64,000 nucleotides of DNA from Buxus sempervirens (lineage: Eukaryota > Streptophyta > Magnoliopsida > Buxales > Buxaceae). The position numbers and the translations under genes were made by a program. Shown in pieces: positions 33,740 through 45,700 of this stretch (positions are counted from its first letter, which is position 1; each line of letters opens with the position of its first letter). The notes beneath the pieces are model-generated. The model did not search any database and had not been told where the DNA came from. It saw nothing but the letters and a program-made list of their open reading frames with translations. The stretch is taken from assembly GCA_947561395.2 (NCBI GenBank), contig OX387192.1:8096221-8160220 (forward strand). Reading direction: 5' to 3'.

Positions 33740-34740
33740 AATGCAGTCAATATTAATTGAGGTACAACAAGTTATTAGTCACCTGCAAATACAGCTCAGA
33801 CATACTTTCAGAAATATGTCTTCTCCAATCTTCGTGCTTCTTAAGCTCCTTCTCCAAACCAGTTCTTGTGTCACCGCTTGATCACGTTTTTCCGTACTCA
33901 CGTCCATCGTAGTCCTTAGAAATTGAGATTCATAAGCATCCAAATGTATGTCGATCTTTTAGCTTCAGCGTCTTGGAGTAACTCTCTAATATCCCTATCT
34001 TTCAGATCTCTTGGGCCTCGTTCCAAAACATCCAGCGCCGTGAAACTGCTGCCATTCAACATGTTTACTGTTTCTTCAGCACTCCTGAGCAAGAACCACA
34101 CAGTCTGCAGCATGTAGTAAATCAAGGAAGCATCTAAAAGTGGCGGGCTTGGCATGGCAATCCCTTAGAGTTTGAGCTTAGGCATAGAATTAGAGATTTA
34201 AAATTACAGCCCAACCAAGCCTTTTCCGTTTTCTATTTGTCATTTTGTCTTGTTTTTATTTCCTCACCTCAATTTGTTTATCAGCTACTGCCAGATATAG
34301 GATCGTGTTGCCGGCGTCATCCTTCTAGTATACGTACTCACTGTTACCCATCAAGTCCATCAACAGCTTCAGTGCTTCGAGCTGGTTATGTTTTACGCAG
34401 AGAATGGTCTGTCCTCAATCTCTTAGAATCCTACTGGATTCGGGTTTAGCTCGAAGCAACTCTCTAAGGCACTTTAAGCACCTCGATTCTACCTTTCTTC
34501 GCAGCTAAATGAAGGGGTGTCCTTCCATCTGGGTCACGAGCAAGATAAACCCCAGAGTTGATCCTCAGCAACTCCTCGATGATTTCAACATCTTTTGCTG
34601 ATGCCGGGTGAAGGGGTAACAATCGCTGCGAGTCGTTCTCGCAAGCAAGTTCAGGTTTATCATGTAGAAACTTTCTGGCAAAATGAAAATTCTCGATCAT
34701 TGCTGATATGGGCAGAGGACTCTACCCCCAACTCTGGCTA
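33740..34740 (-). pseudogene. plant ankyrin-repeat protein gene, broken
   Basis: The 5' part at 34464-34700 encodes FLHDKPELACENDSQRLLPLHPASAK and then DPDGRTPLHLAAKKGRIEVLK, typical ankyrin repeats. After a frameshift at about 34478 the next frame, with two stops, gives ELLRAKPESS, GQTILCVKHNQLEALKLL and DAGNTILYLAVADKQ (to about 34265). A GT donor and a short intron follow. The second exon (34155-33740) carries NGSSFTALDVLERGPRDLKDRDIRELL and a KELKKHEDWRR tail. The family (ACD6/BDA1-like ankyrin proteins) continues into a PGG transmembrane domain, which is absent here. A CACTA end lies 50 bp past the 3' end. Confidence 0.8.
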
Positions 34741-34812
34741 CGTACGATAATTCTGTTACCATGCTGATTACTTAAAACACATAACACCCTTTCTGCTTCC
34801 GCGACCGAGTCC

Positions 34813-35380
34813 AGGGCTGTAAGTGGGGTCAGATTCGGGCCGGATCCGCCAAGATCCGAATCTGAATTCGAGTAAGTTTTAGGATATCTGAATCCGATTA
34901 AACATCCGACGGATCCTTTATAGTGGGGGATTGTTTTGTTTGGTGAGGGTAATCTTTTGAAAAAAAAAAAGGAATGCCAGAATCTAGAGGGAATATTCAC
35001 CCCTCTTCCCTTTATTAATAGTATAGATACTTAATAATACTTCAAATAATCTTAAAATCCATATCTTAGGGTCACATTTAATATGATATATATATATTAT
35101 TTTCAAAGAAGAATATTAAAATTATTTAAGCATCCTTAGAAATCTGAAAAGATTACAAACATATAAATATATTTTAATCAGACTTGGATCTTAATGAGAC
35201 AAATATGACCCTGATCCATATCCAAATCCAAATCCAAAGCCGATTATAAATGGATTCGATTTTTAGATCCGAAGCCAACCCAAATGATATTTAATTGGTA
35301 AAATATTTGATTAAATGGGATTATTTAATCATAAACGGACAGTAAACAGGTGATGATCTGACCCATTAATTAACAACCCT
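34813..35380. mobile_element. MITE-like element with imperfect terminal inverted repeats
   Basis: The left end AGGGCTGTAAGTGGGGTCAG and the inverted right end AGGGTTGTTAATTAATGGGTCAG match over about 24 bases with gaps. GGATCCGAAT motifs recur inside. The termini resemble hAT-type MITEs. No 8-bp target duplication was detected. Confidence 0.5.
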
Positions 35381-35862
35381 ACTTCCACCTACTCCGTGCG
35401 GAATAAAGGAGATATATACGGAAATAGTATCTAATATAGATGCTTCAAGTGCTCCGAATATAGTGTTTTTGAAAGATTGAAGAGTCGAAGATGGAGAGTT
35501 GGAAGATGGAAAGTCAGAAGATGGAGCGATATCTACTGATTTTGAAAAAAATAAAAAATTTTCTAAGCTTGAAAAAATTAAAAATTGCAATTTTCTACGC
35601 TTGGCACTTTGTCCTGAGAGGCCGGCTTTAATATATAGTAATAGATATATAAGATTAGTGAGAAGTATATAACAACTTTTATTCATAGTGCGAGAAGTGT
35701 TTATTTGTATCCAATTTAGGACTCTTCTCAACAGAAAAAAAAAGGGTATCCATAATAAATAGTAATGGAAAAAAACATAAAAGATTTTTTTTCCTTCAAA
35801 ACTAGTATGGTGCCGGTGCAACACTGCACATATGTAGAAAACGAAGGGAAGTAGACGGATGG
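35381..35862. other. no gene recognised
   Basis: AT-rich sequence. The 152-codon minus-strand frame 35366-35824 is low-complexity and shows no family motif. Confidence 0.4.
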
Positions 35863-36362
35863 TAAGGCTATGCTTGGAGCTCTGGATTTGGGAAGAAAAG
35901 AAAAGAAACCTAAAAAAGAAAAGAAAAATAATTCTATTTTTCTTTTCTAGTGTTTGGATGAGATGAAAAATAGGAAGAAAGAAAAAAAAAATTTAATAAG
36001 ATGATGGGTTGGGGGGTTGGTGGTGGGTGAGTAGAAGTGGGTACTGATAGAGTTGGTGATATGGCAACGGTGGTGGCAACAACGATAATGGTGGTGGGCC
36101 AATAGGGGTGATGGTGGTGAGGGGGACGGCGGTGGTGGGCGATGGTGGGTAGTGGTGGGTGGCTGTGGGATGGTTGTGGGCCATGGTGAGGTTGTAGCAA
36201 TGGTGGCGTTGGTGGGTGGTGGATGGTGATGGTTGTGGGGTAGTAGGGGGTGGTGTTGGGGGGGTGGATGGTAGTGGTGCTGGTGGGCATTGGTGGGGTG
36301 GTGGGATGTCACCATGGTGAGGTGGTAGTAATGGTGGCATTGGTGTGGTGACAGTTGTGAGG

Positions 36363-39300
36363 GTAATTGTAAAACCCCGAATTTTCCTTAAATAATAAAA
36401 TAAATTAATAAATAATATTCTTAAGAGTTATAGTTGATGGAAATATTTTATTAATGTAGGGGATGATATAATTAGTGGAGATCCAGAGTTGGCGCAGATC
36501 CGACCGTCCGATCATGAGATATCGAGGTATGTGTTCTGATTGGGCAGTGTGTATAGGAAAGTTTACATATGAGATACATGGGAGCAAGGAGTATATATAT
36601 ATTAGTTTATTAACCTAAACACATACGAATGGTATTTCGCTCGTATTGAACAACCGCAAGCGACAAGCCCAAAACCGAGCGACTGAGGAAGAAGAAGAAG
36701 GGAAGTGGTTGCCCTGGTTTTTCTTCATCCCAAGGGAGTGTCGTAATGTCTGTGTTGTTGCTGTTCATAGAGAAGGAGAGGAAACGATTGTAAGAGGTAG
36801 GTGACACTATTTTATTCGATTGATTTGTATTTACGTCCGTTTAATCGCAAAAGCATGTTTTTATGATATATAATGATGTATATAGTTAGATAATCATGTT
36901 ATAAATATGTTAGAATAATTTTAGACGAGAAAAATCATGTTTTGGAACTAATTCTGTTCATTTTCGAACGACCGCCGACCTCGACTGTGCTCGACAATCG
37001 TCGGCGATCATAGGCGCTCATTATAAACTGTACACCGCCGTAGACCGCTTGAAGACGCACCGTCGGCGTTCGATTTTGAACTACCGCCGACCACAAACCG
37101 CCGGGGCGATCTTGAGAGATCCTAGGCGCTCTAGCAAAAAAAATGTAATTTTGACAGTTTTTCATCCCCTTTTCTTCTCCAACCCTTTTCCAAATAACTT
37201 GAGCCTCCTACACAGCACCCTTATTTACCTGAAAGACATTTAAGTAAATGTCATGTGTATTTATTGCTCAATTTACTTAAGTCTTTACATGTAAATAAGG
37301 TTTTACCCCTCATTTGGAACCAATAAAAATACTTCCAAGGTCCAATTCTCAACCAATAAAAAGTCAACTTTCCAGTTCATGCCTAAATTTCCAGTTTTTC
37401 CGGTTTTTATCAAAAAGCCCGTTTTGGGTTTGATACCCGGATGAGTGAATCAGAAGCCCATAAAATTCTAAGAGATGTGTTTACCCTTCAATAGACTACA
37501 ATCAAAATTTGAGCCCGAAACTCCTTGTAGATTTGTCTAGAAAAATTATATACCCAAGAGTCAACGTTTTTAACCAGACTTAGAATATTTTTGGGTTCCG
37601 AAACTTTTTGTCTTGGAATCGATTGCTTTTTGGTATAGTGACCTTATTGGAAATCCTAAGACTATTCCACTTATCCAAAATGTATTTTGAGAACTTTATG
37701 ACATTCTTAATCCCAAATCATTATAGAATAGGTTATTTGGATTTCCACCACTTGTAACACTTCTCTAAGATTATTCTTAAGGTGTCTCTGAGGGCCAATT
37801 ATACTAAAAGGTTCATATTAGATATTTAACCACTTGAATCTTCCATTATTAAGATAATCCCATAGTCAATATGAGTACACACTAATGAACTGGTTATGGA
37901 ACAAGACTTTGGATTACCGATTGAACATGAAAGGACTATTCTTATAAACAATATTGGAATGTGAATGATTGTACAATGGCTTGGTGGCCAGTTTTATAAA
38001 TAACCTGCTTGGTGGCAGAGATGTATTGTATATTACCTGCTTGGTGGCAGAGATTATTACCTGCTTGGTGGCAGAGATTATAACCCGCTTGGTGGCGGAG
38101 ACCCTAACCCGTTTGGTGATGGAGACCTAACCTGCTTGGTGGCAGAGATAACCCGCTTGGTGGCGGAGACCCAACCCGCTTGGTGGCAGCGACCCTAACC
38201 CGTTTGGTGACGGAGACCCAACCTGCTTGGTGGCAGAGATAACCTGCTTGGTGGCGGAGACCCAACCTGCTTGGTGGCAGAGATTACCCGCTTGGTGGCG
38301 GAGACATTACCTCCTACGGGAGAGATTCATTAACTCCTGTGGGGCAGATGTATTTCCAATGGATTGCATCCTACAGGAGAGATACCTCATGTGGGGGAGA
38401 TGTGATTATGCGTGATTGCATCCCACATGGAGGATGGGTGTGTGAGTTACCACTGGAAGGTGAGGAAGCTATCTCCTACGGTAGAGGTAGATGCTAGGTG
38501 TTCACATCCTACGGTAGAGTTATGCTGTCTCCTGCAGGGGGTAACTGTAGTCGTAGAAATGTGCATTCTCCTGCGGAGCTTGTGTGGATACTATGTGTTT
38601 GCGTCCTGCGGTAGAGATAGGCTACTACCTAAAGGTTGGCTTTTATTACTGATATAATGATTGATTCTCAGGTTGATGGATTGTTTATTTAAAAGGAAAT
38701 ATTGAAATGTCATAATTGAACAGAACCGCTATGATTTAATGTGAACTGTTAAAATGGGATATTATGGAATCATGAATAAAATGTGGAACTGCTCTTGAGA
38801 AGACACTAAAGAAAATAAACCAGAAACCATGGGAATGTGAAATATAATACATTGTCCTTTAAATTGAAATGAAATACACATGATTAACTTCCTTAAATTC
38901 TGGCATGATTCAATGTTTGTTTGTATTGTGATTATTCGTTTATCTTATTGATCGTAAATTACTCGTTATTTTACCGTGCATGAAACCACTGTTATTTTAT
39001 ATATAAACTGTTTTCCTCATGCATGTATTACCTACTGAGATATTCCTATCTCACCCCTACTTTATATTCTATTTTTCAGGTCATCTTGGAGAGGACGCCA
39101 TAGGTTAGACAAATAGTGGGTTGAAGTCTAGAAATTTCATATGAAAAGAGTAGGATGATTTTATATAGTTGTATTTATTTTATTGGAATCATAATAGATG
39201 ATTTGGTAAGATATTAAGAGTTAGTAAATTTGTAACTACCTTTCATTTGAGTAATTGATGTAATAAGGAGATTCAGTTTCTAATAAATGATTTAAGCTTC

Positions 39301-39432
39301 CTAGAACTCTGATAAAACTTAGTTCTTTATTTCCTTATATTTGAACTGATTGTAATGTACCACAAGTTAATGCCTTGATCCGAGTCAAAATGAGAAAAAA
39401 AAATGACCCGGATTTCGGAGCGTTACAGTAAT
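36363..39432 (+). mobile_element. 3060-bp solo LTR (36368-39427, copy B of the long-LTR family) with TSD GTAAT
   Basis: It starts TGTAAAACCCCGAATTTT and ends GGATTTCGGAGCGTTACA. GTAAT occurs at 36363-36367 and 39428-39432. There is no protein-coding content. It carries a GC-rich block rich in CCGCCG (36960-37130), a tandem box (37975-38312) and the family block (39022-39105). Length and TG...CA ends with a 5-bp duplication fit a solo LTR of a Ty3/gypsy element. A Tekay/Del chromovirus origin is a guess from LTR size. Confidence 0.8.
37975..38312 (+). repeat. short tandem repeats of CCTGCTTGGTGGCAGAGA
   Basis: About a dozen units alternate between CCTGCTTGGTGGCAGAGA and CCCGCTTGGTGGCGGAGA, 20-30 bp apart. 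They are followed by a related CTCC(T/C)ACGG(G/T)AGAG series to 38630. The box sits at the same place in the LTR as the GTAGGCC repeats of copies A and C. Confidence 0.85.
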
Positions 39433-40509
39433 AGGGGTGGTGGGTGTGTGGTGGATGGTAGTGGTGTTGGTGGGCATTGGTTAGGGTGGTGGTGGTGGGA
39501 TGATTGTGGGCTATGGCTAGGTGATAGCAATGGCAGTGTTGGTGGGCAGTGGTGATGATTGTGGGGTAGTAGGGGTGCTGGCTATGGGCTGGATGGTAGT
39601 GGTGCTGGTGAGCATTGGTCGGGTGGTGGTGGACAGCCGGTGGTGGTAGTGGTGGGGTGGGTGGGTGGTGTGAGTAGTGGGTGGGTGGTGTGAGTAGTGG
39701 TAGGTGATGGTGAACTTTATTTTCTTTCAAAATCTCTACCTTTTTTAAGGAAAAATTTTTTACATTGGAGAGAAAGAGGAAGAAAAAAAATTAGAGAGAA
39801 AATCTCACTTTCTTTCATTCTAACTAAATGAGAGAAAAGAAAATTTTAACATTTTGGAACCCTGGATTTGGGGGAAGAAAGAAAAGAAACCTAAAAAGAA
39901 AAAAAGAAGAGAAGAGAAAAGAAAAGAAAAGAAAAATAATAATTTTTTTTGCTTTTCCGGTCTTTGGTTGAGATCAAAAATGGGAAGAAAAGCAAATTAG
40001 ATTTTAGTAAGATGATGGGTGGGTGCTAGTAGGATTGGTGGTGTGGCAGCAGAAATGGTGATGGGTGGACCAGTAGGGGTAATGGTAATGGTGGTGAGAT
40101 GCGGTGGTAGTAGATGGTGGTGGCGGGATGGTTGTGGGCGATGGCAGCATGATAGCAATTGTGGCGTTGGTGGGGTGGTGGGTGGTGATGGTTGTAGGGT
40201 GGATGGTGGTTTTGGTGGTGGGCGTTGATGAGGTGGTGGTGGTGGTAAGAGTGGCAATGTTGGGTGATGGTTGTGGGTGGTGATAGTGTTGGGATGGGTG
40301 GGGGTGGTGTGAGTAGTGGTAACTAATGTTAAACTTTCTTTTATTTCATAATCTCTATCTTTTTAGAGAAAAATTTTTTACATTGGAGAAAGAGGAAGAG
40401 AAAATTTGAAGAGAAAAACTCACTTTCCTTCGTTCTAACCAAACAAGAGAAAAGAAAATTTTATCATTTTTTTTCTTTTTTCCCGAATCTAGGATTTAAA
40501 CACAGCCCT

Positions 40510-40949
40510 AGGGTAGAGGTGGGAGGTAATAGTTTTGCAATTGCTTAAGTTTTAAATACATTAAGATTGATATGACTATTATACCATTTTATTAACCAAG
40601 ATTATTAATACTGAAGTGTAAGGGCAATTTTGGAAAGTTTATCATAAAAGTTGGCACGCTTTCCAAGGGTGATTCCATAGTATAGATAATGAACAGTAAT
40701 AACAAGATTAATTCCAAATGATTGTAATGTAGAACAAAAAGAATATGAAGAAGGAGAAGGAATATGTGATATAAAATAATAATCAGACACAGAAATAACT
40801 TCACAGTGAACACGACATGGTGCTTAATGTCAAAGCTCTCCGAAGTCCGAATCTTATTAATCAAAGTTCTGTCAAGCCTGCGACAGTGCGACTCGACCAA
40901 ATCTGATGCAACATATAGAACAAGGTTGTTTCAGTAATTTGAGCAGATA
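40510..40949 (+). other. former upstream region of the FKBP gene, no gene seen
   Basis: This single-copy-looking AT-rich sequence lies between the GGT-rich element and the hAT insertion. Before that insertion it would have adjoined the FKBP 5' end, so ancestral promoter elements may lie here. Confidence 0.4.
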
Positions 40950-42714
40950 GCAGCAATTAGAGCTGTAAGTTTGGGCCGGACCGCCCGAAGCCTGCCCAAC
41001 CCAGCCCAAATAACAGCCCCATTTAAGAAATAAGTTTGGGTTTGGGTTTGGGCCGGGCTCAATCTTGAGCCCAAAGTTGAGTTTGGGCTGGGCTTGGGCT
41101 CACAAGGTACAACCCGAAAAAACCCGAATAACCCAAAATATATATACCACTAAAACCCCCTGCTGCAAACCGCCATACGATTGTCTCCTGCAAACCTAAA
41201 AGTTTTTTGTCTTCTCCCATATCTCTACCACGGAAGTTGAAATTGCTCACCCCTCTCAGTGACTCACTGTCCCTCTCTTCTATTATCAATACCTCACATC
41301 TCAAAGACAACCTAGCTAGAGAAACCCCTAACAAAGGAGCTCGATCGGCAGGAGCTAGCAATACAGTTGCCGTCGGCGTCGCTGTCAATACAGTGGGGTA
41401 CAGTTCCAGCAGCAAGGGATTTGCGATTTCTCACAAGGGATTTGCGATACAGTTCCATCGCTCACAAGTCACAAGGGATTTGCGATTGCTATTTTTGTCA
41501 AATCGGGCATCTCTCTTTAAATCGAGCATCTCATCTTTCCTCATTTGTTCACTGCTTTTAGGTACTATTTAATTCTTCTCTTTTCTAGTACTCGATCTAG
41601 ATGAGATCCATTAATGTGTGCTTGGGAGGGTTTGTTTCTCTTTCTCAGCTATGCACCATATAATCTAAAACTATTTACCCCTCTTTGACTACAAAGTTAG
41701 TTTAGATATTTCAATCCCCAGTCTTTTATTGCTGGATGCAAAATTTCATTAAAATTTGATTTCTGATAAGGTAGCAAAACAAAAAATATTGTTACTTTAG
41801 TAGTATTTTATTTTATGTTATTTTTAACATTAATATATATCCCCTAAAATCTTGATTTATTGTTCTTGTTTGGTCATATGCAAATGAATTATGTGTTTCT
41901 TACGTAATTTCGTGGTTCTAATATTTGAAACGTAGATTCTAACTCAGCAAAAAAAAAAAAAAAAAACGTAGATTCTAAAGTAATTGGAAGAGATAGGAAA
42001 CATGAATATTAAGTCTATTTAAAATTACAAAAGTTGATTGATTTTGTAAAATGTATTATTTTTAGATTAAGGTTTGAATACTTAAACAATGTGAAAATGC
42101 TATGAAACTAATTCTAGAATTTCAAATGGGGTAGGTCCTGTATGCAACATTGCAATTTTTGTGAAACAGTGATTGAATGGGAAATGTAGGGATGCCTTGC
42201 TAATTAAGTCATCATTTTTTATCTATTGTTTCTTTGAGAGTAGAGGATGCCTTGTTAGGATTAATTCTATTACTATATTTGTTGTATTGCTGTAATTCCA
42301 TGTGTTATGATGGATGGTTGCATCAGATTGGAAGACATGTGACACTCATAAATATCTTAGTGAATATTTTGTTCTAAGGCTCTTTACACACATCAAAAGT
42401 TTGGTGGACTTATAGAGATCATTTTTTAACCTAATACACAAACAAATCAATGTATGTCAATAAACTTTATTATATATATCGAAATATTGTAGTCTTATAT
42501 ATGTGAATGTATCATTGTATCAAGTAGAAAAAAAAGTCCGGGCTGGCCCGAACCCAACCCGAACTCAAGAAATAATTTTAGGGTTGGGTTTGGGATTAAA
42601 GAGTTTGGGTTAGGGTGGGCCGAAGAGAGTTTGGGTTCACCAATTTTAGTTAGGGTTGAGCCGAACTCATTTAAACCCAGCCCAGCCCGCCCTATTTACA
42701 AGTCTAGCAGCAAT
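40950..42714. mobile_element. hAT-type element (40958-42706) with 8-bp TSD GCAGCAAT
   Basis: GCAGCAAT stands at 40950-40957 and 42707-42714. The termini are TAGAGCTGTAA at the left and, inverted, TAGACTTGTAA at the right. Long subterminal inverted repeats rich in GGGCCGG/GGGTTTGGG and GAACCCAA follow. The 1749-bp body has no transposase. It carries a 5'-UTR-like segment (about 41150-41570) with frames that match nothing recognised and a repeated CAAGGGATTTGCGAT. It is non-autonomous. Its right edge is 60 bp from the FKBP start codon. Confidence 0.85.
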
Positions 42715-42773
42715 ACAGCCATCACATAAGATCGTTATCCGCACTCTCCGCATAGATTTCCTTCGGTTCGGAA

Positions 42774-45700
42774 ATGGCTTCTTCTTCCTCTCTTCTACTT
42801 CCGTTTGGTAACCATTTCATCCTCTGCTTCATTTTGTTTAAATATTCATGTCTTATTCATTTGGGGGTATCTAAAGCACATTTTAGAGTTTCTGCTAGTA
42901 TTTCCGGCCTCATTTATGAATAGAATCTTACTTTTTGTTCAATGGGTATGAATTTATATGAGAATTCACGGTTTTTCTTTAAAAAAAAAAAAAATTTCAT
43001 TTCACTACTTTTTCGCTTTATCTTTTGTGAAGGGAATTGTATTTATGTCTAATTCTATTTGGTATCTGTCTAGAAATATCCCTATTCTCTGGTTTACTGA
43101 ACAATATTTGGAACTTCTGTTAATATTTTGGAGAATCTAATGCATTATCTTCTGTTTTCTGAAGTTGCATTTTCGAATTGAAACGAAATTTCGTTTCTTT
43201 TCAGCCGAATGGTTGAAACTTGTTTATCTTTGGGCCAGACAAAGCAGAACACAGGTTGTTTTCACAAAAGAATGGCGTCAGAGAGAAGAGAGGAGGCGTT
43301 GTTACCTATCTTCTTCCTCTTCTTCTATGATCAATAATGTCATAGCTTGAAGAATTTATTTGGAATGAAAATATGCGTTCTTAAATGTTTCTAAAAGTTT
43401 CCATAAAATTTCCCTTATTTCCAATATGTTTTCAAAATATTTTCAAATTTTAGAAGACCAGAGCTACTATTTAAAATGAATGAAAATTTGGGCCATGTTT
43501 TCTTATTTTGTAACTAAGAAATGCTTCCTTCCTCAAGAAAGGAAAGAGAAAAAAAACAAAAGAAAAAAAAAGTTAAAGTTTTATTATTTCTGTTATACTC
43601 AATTACATTTTTCTATAATTAAACTGGATCAAAAGTAAAAATCTAACCTGTTATGTTTATGTTTTAACTGAATTTATCTGTGAATTTATTTTTCGAAGTT
43701 TCTCCTATTATAGCATAGTATAGTAGTGCTTCTAACTTAATTGGTATAAGCAGGTGAGTCATCTGGAGTGAAATGCTGCTTGTATATCTTTGAGACACAA
43801 TTTGTTTTCTTTTTCTTTATATTTAATGCTTTCTTATTGTTATTTCTTCTTTTTAATGATCTCTTCATTCTTTTTGTTAAAACTCCAATTCAATTTCCAA
43901 ACCTGTTGAGTGCCGAAAATGTACAAGTTAATTAGGTTGTAAATAAATGTGCTTAATCCATAATAATAGTCAAAATCATTCACTCTTTTTCTTCTATTTC
44001 TTCTTTTTTCTTGTTATAATTATCAGGAACACTATTTCCTCTCTCAAAGTTGTGTCCTATCCAAATATATTTCCTGCTGTATTTAGTTTCATGGTGAAGG
44101 AAATATTTTGGCATGAGGCACATTTGGGATAACAAGAATAATTTGAATTCGGATTTATTGGAATCTTTTAAGCTTTATGGTTAAAGTTTCAGTTAACATG
44201 CACAAGAAGGTTTCTTTTTATTAATGATAGAATACTATAGCTGTTTGACTGAGATACCAAAAGTTATTGCTGTTTCCATTTCATAATTAATAAAGTACAT
44301 AAGACTTGCTGTTTCCAAGTTCATAATTAATAGATTACATAAGACTTGTATTAGTGTATATTATCTTTTAGTCCAGATTTTAACCAGAAGTTAATTGTTG
44401 TGTTCAGGTTCTATGTTTGGCAAAAGAGCAGTTGGCAGTCATCAAAATATAGCCAGAAATCAAATCCAAAGCCTAACCTTTTTCTGCTCAGCATCAGAGC
44501 TTGGAGTAAAAGCTGTAAAGACAATTAATAAAGGGTCTGAGTTAAGTTTTTTCAAACGAAGGGATATTGTTGGATTAGTTATTGGCACTTATGGCCTTAT
44601 TACAATCTCGGATGCCAAAGGTGCTGGCTTGCCCCCTGAGCAAAAGCCAAGATTATGTGATGATGCATGTGAGAAGGAGCTTGAAAATGTATGGTGAGAT
44701 TACATAGCCCTCACATCTGTGAAATTACTTTTATTTCTTAACAATTTCAATGACATAACCCAATGCACACTGTAAGAGTCTTTCCAATTTCAAACTAGAA
44801 AATTGTTTGAATATATGTTATCTTTTGAAAATCCAAATGGAGAGAAATAAAAATTGGATTTTAGCAGGATCTTGCTGAAAGTTGTTTTCAGCAGGATCTT
44901 AACTCTTTAATGCAGTTTCCAAAATCAAATTGGATTTGAAATAAAAATAATTATGCAGTTTCCAAAAATCAAATTGGATTTGAAATAAAAATAATTATCA
45001 TACAAAATATTCATAGTTCGAAAATCATTAGAAATCAGATAAAAGTTGAATTAATTCTTAGATAGTTTTTTAACAGTTGAGAGAAATAAAAAAAAAAAGG
45101 CTCCAAGAAAAGGTTAAGAAATCGGATTATGGTGAATTTTGCATGACCCTTGCCTTCATATAGCTTCATACTATTCTATACACAGAACAAAACATTGAAA
45201 TCATGCTGAATTTTGGTACACATACCCTTTAAAGTGGCATCCATCAGATGATGGGTGCCAGTCCTCTTCATTAGCCACTGGTTCAAACTTTTATGCCTGA
45301 ATACTCAATTATAAGATGTTCCCTAAAACTAAATTTATAATAATGTAAAATGCTTGTCACACTACGGCTATATTGTGGTCCTTGTTCCATTTTAAGCCTA
45401 GGATTTGATTTATTTTATGATTGCTTTTTCAAATTGTAATTGTAGGCTTAAGAATACTGCTTCATTTTTTAACCTTGTCAAATCGAAAATTCTACTCTGA
45501 CTTGATAAGACTACAGCTCCAAGGAAACTCAAGAAGAATCGACTGCTTTATGACTCTAAATTGAGCTTGTTGATTTCTCTTGGTGCTCCTAGTTATATCT
45601 TTTTCAGAACTTGAATCTTGAGTTATTCTATTAGATTTTTTGTGTTTTCTAGTGGATGGAGCTTTGAGGCCTTGTTTGATGGATGGCATTAGTGAATTGA

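Larger units (their letters stand above)
35863..40509. mobile_element. two tandem copies of a purine/GGT-rich non-autonomous element, one split by a solo LTR
   Basis: Copy 1 runs from about 35866 (GGCTATGCTTGGAGCTCTGGATTTGGGAA) to 36367 and continues at 39433-39855. Copy 2 runs from about 39860 to 40507, ending CGAATCTAGGATTTAAACACAGCCC, the approximate inverse of the first end. Both copies share in order a GGATTTGGG-AAGAAAAG stretch, AATAAGATGATGGGT, a GGTGGTGGG minisatellite, a TTTTTTACATTGGAGA block and an AGAGAAAAGAAAATTTT end. No coding capacity was seen; the histidine/proline-rich frames come from the minisatellite. Confidence 0.55.

Noticed and set aside
35934-36340. His/Pro-rich minus-strand frames (also near 39335-40257)
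   Set aside because: Products of a GGTGGTGGG minisatellite read on the opposite strand.
37975-38312. Possible CRISPR-like array of short repeats
   Set aside because: The repeats are nearly contiguous, without unique spacers of constant length, and lie in a plant LTR.
41059-41572. Two opposing frames of about 120 codons inside the hAT element
   Set aside because: No family resemblance; both strands open over the same stretch. A captured UTR is more likely than a gene.
43165-43350. Possible extra FKBP exon in intron 1
   Set aside because: The seven-exon model already keeps frame and matches the family length; the stretch shows no similarity to the protein.
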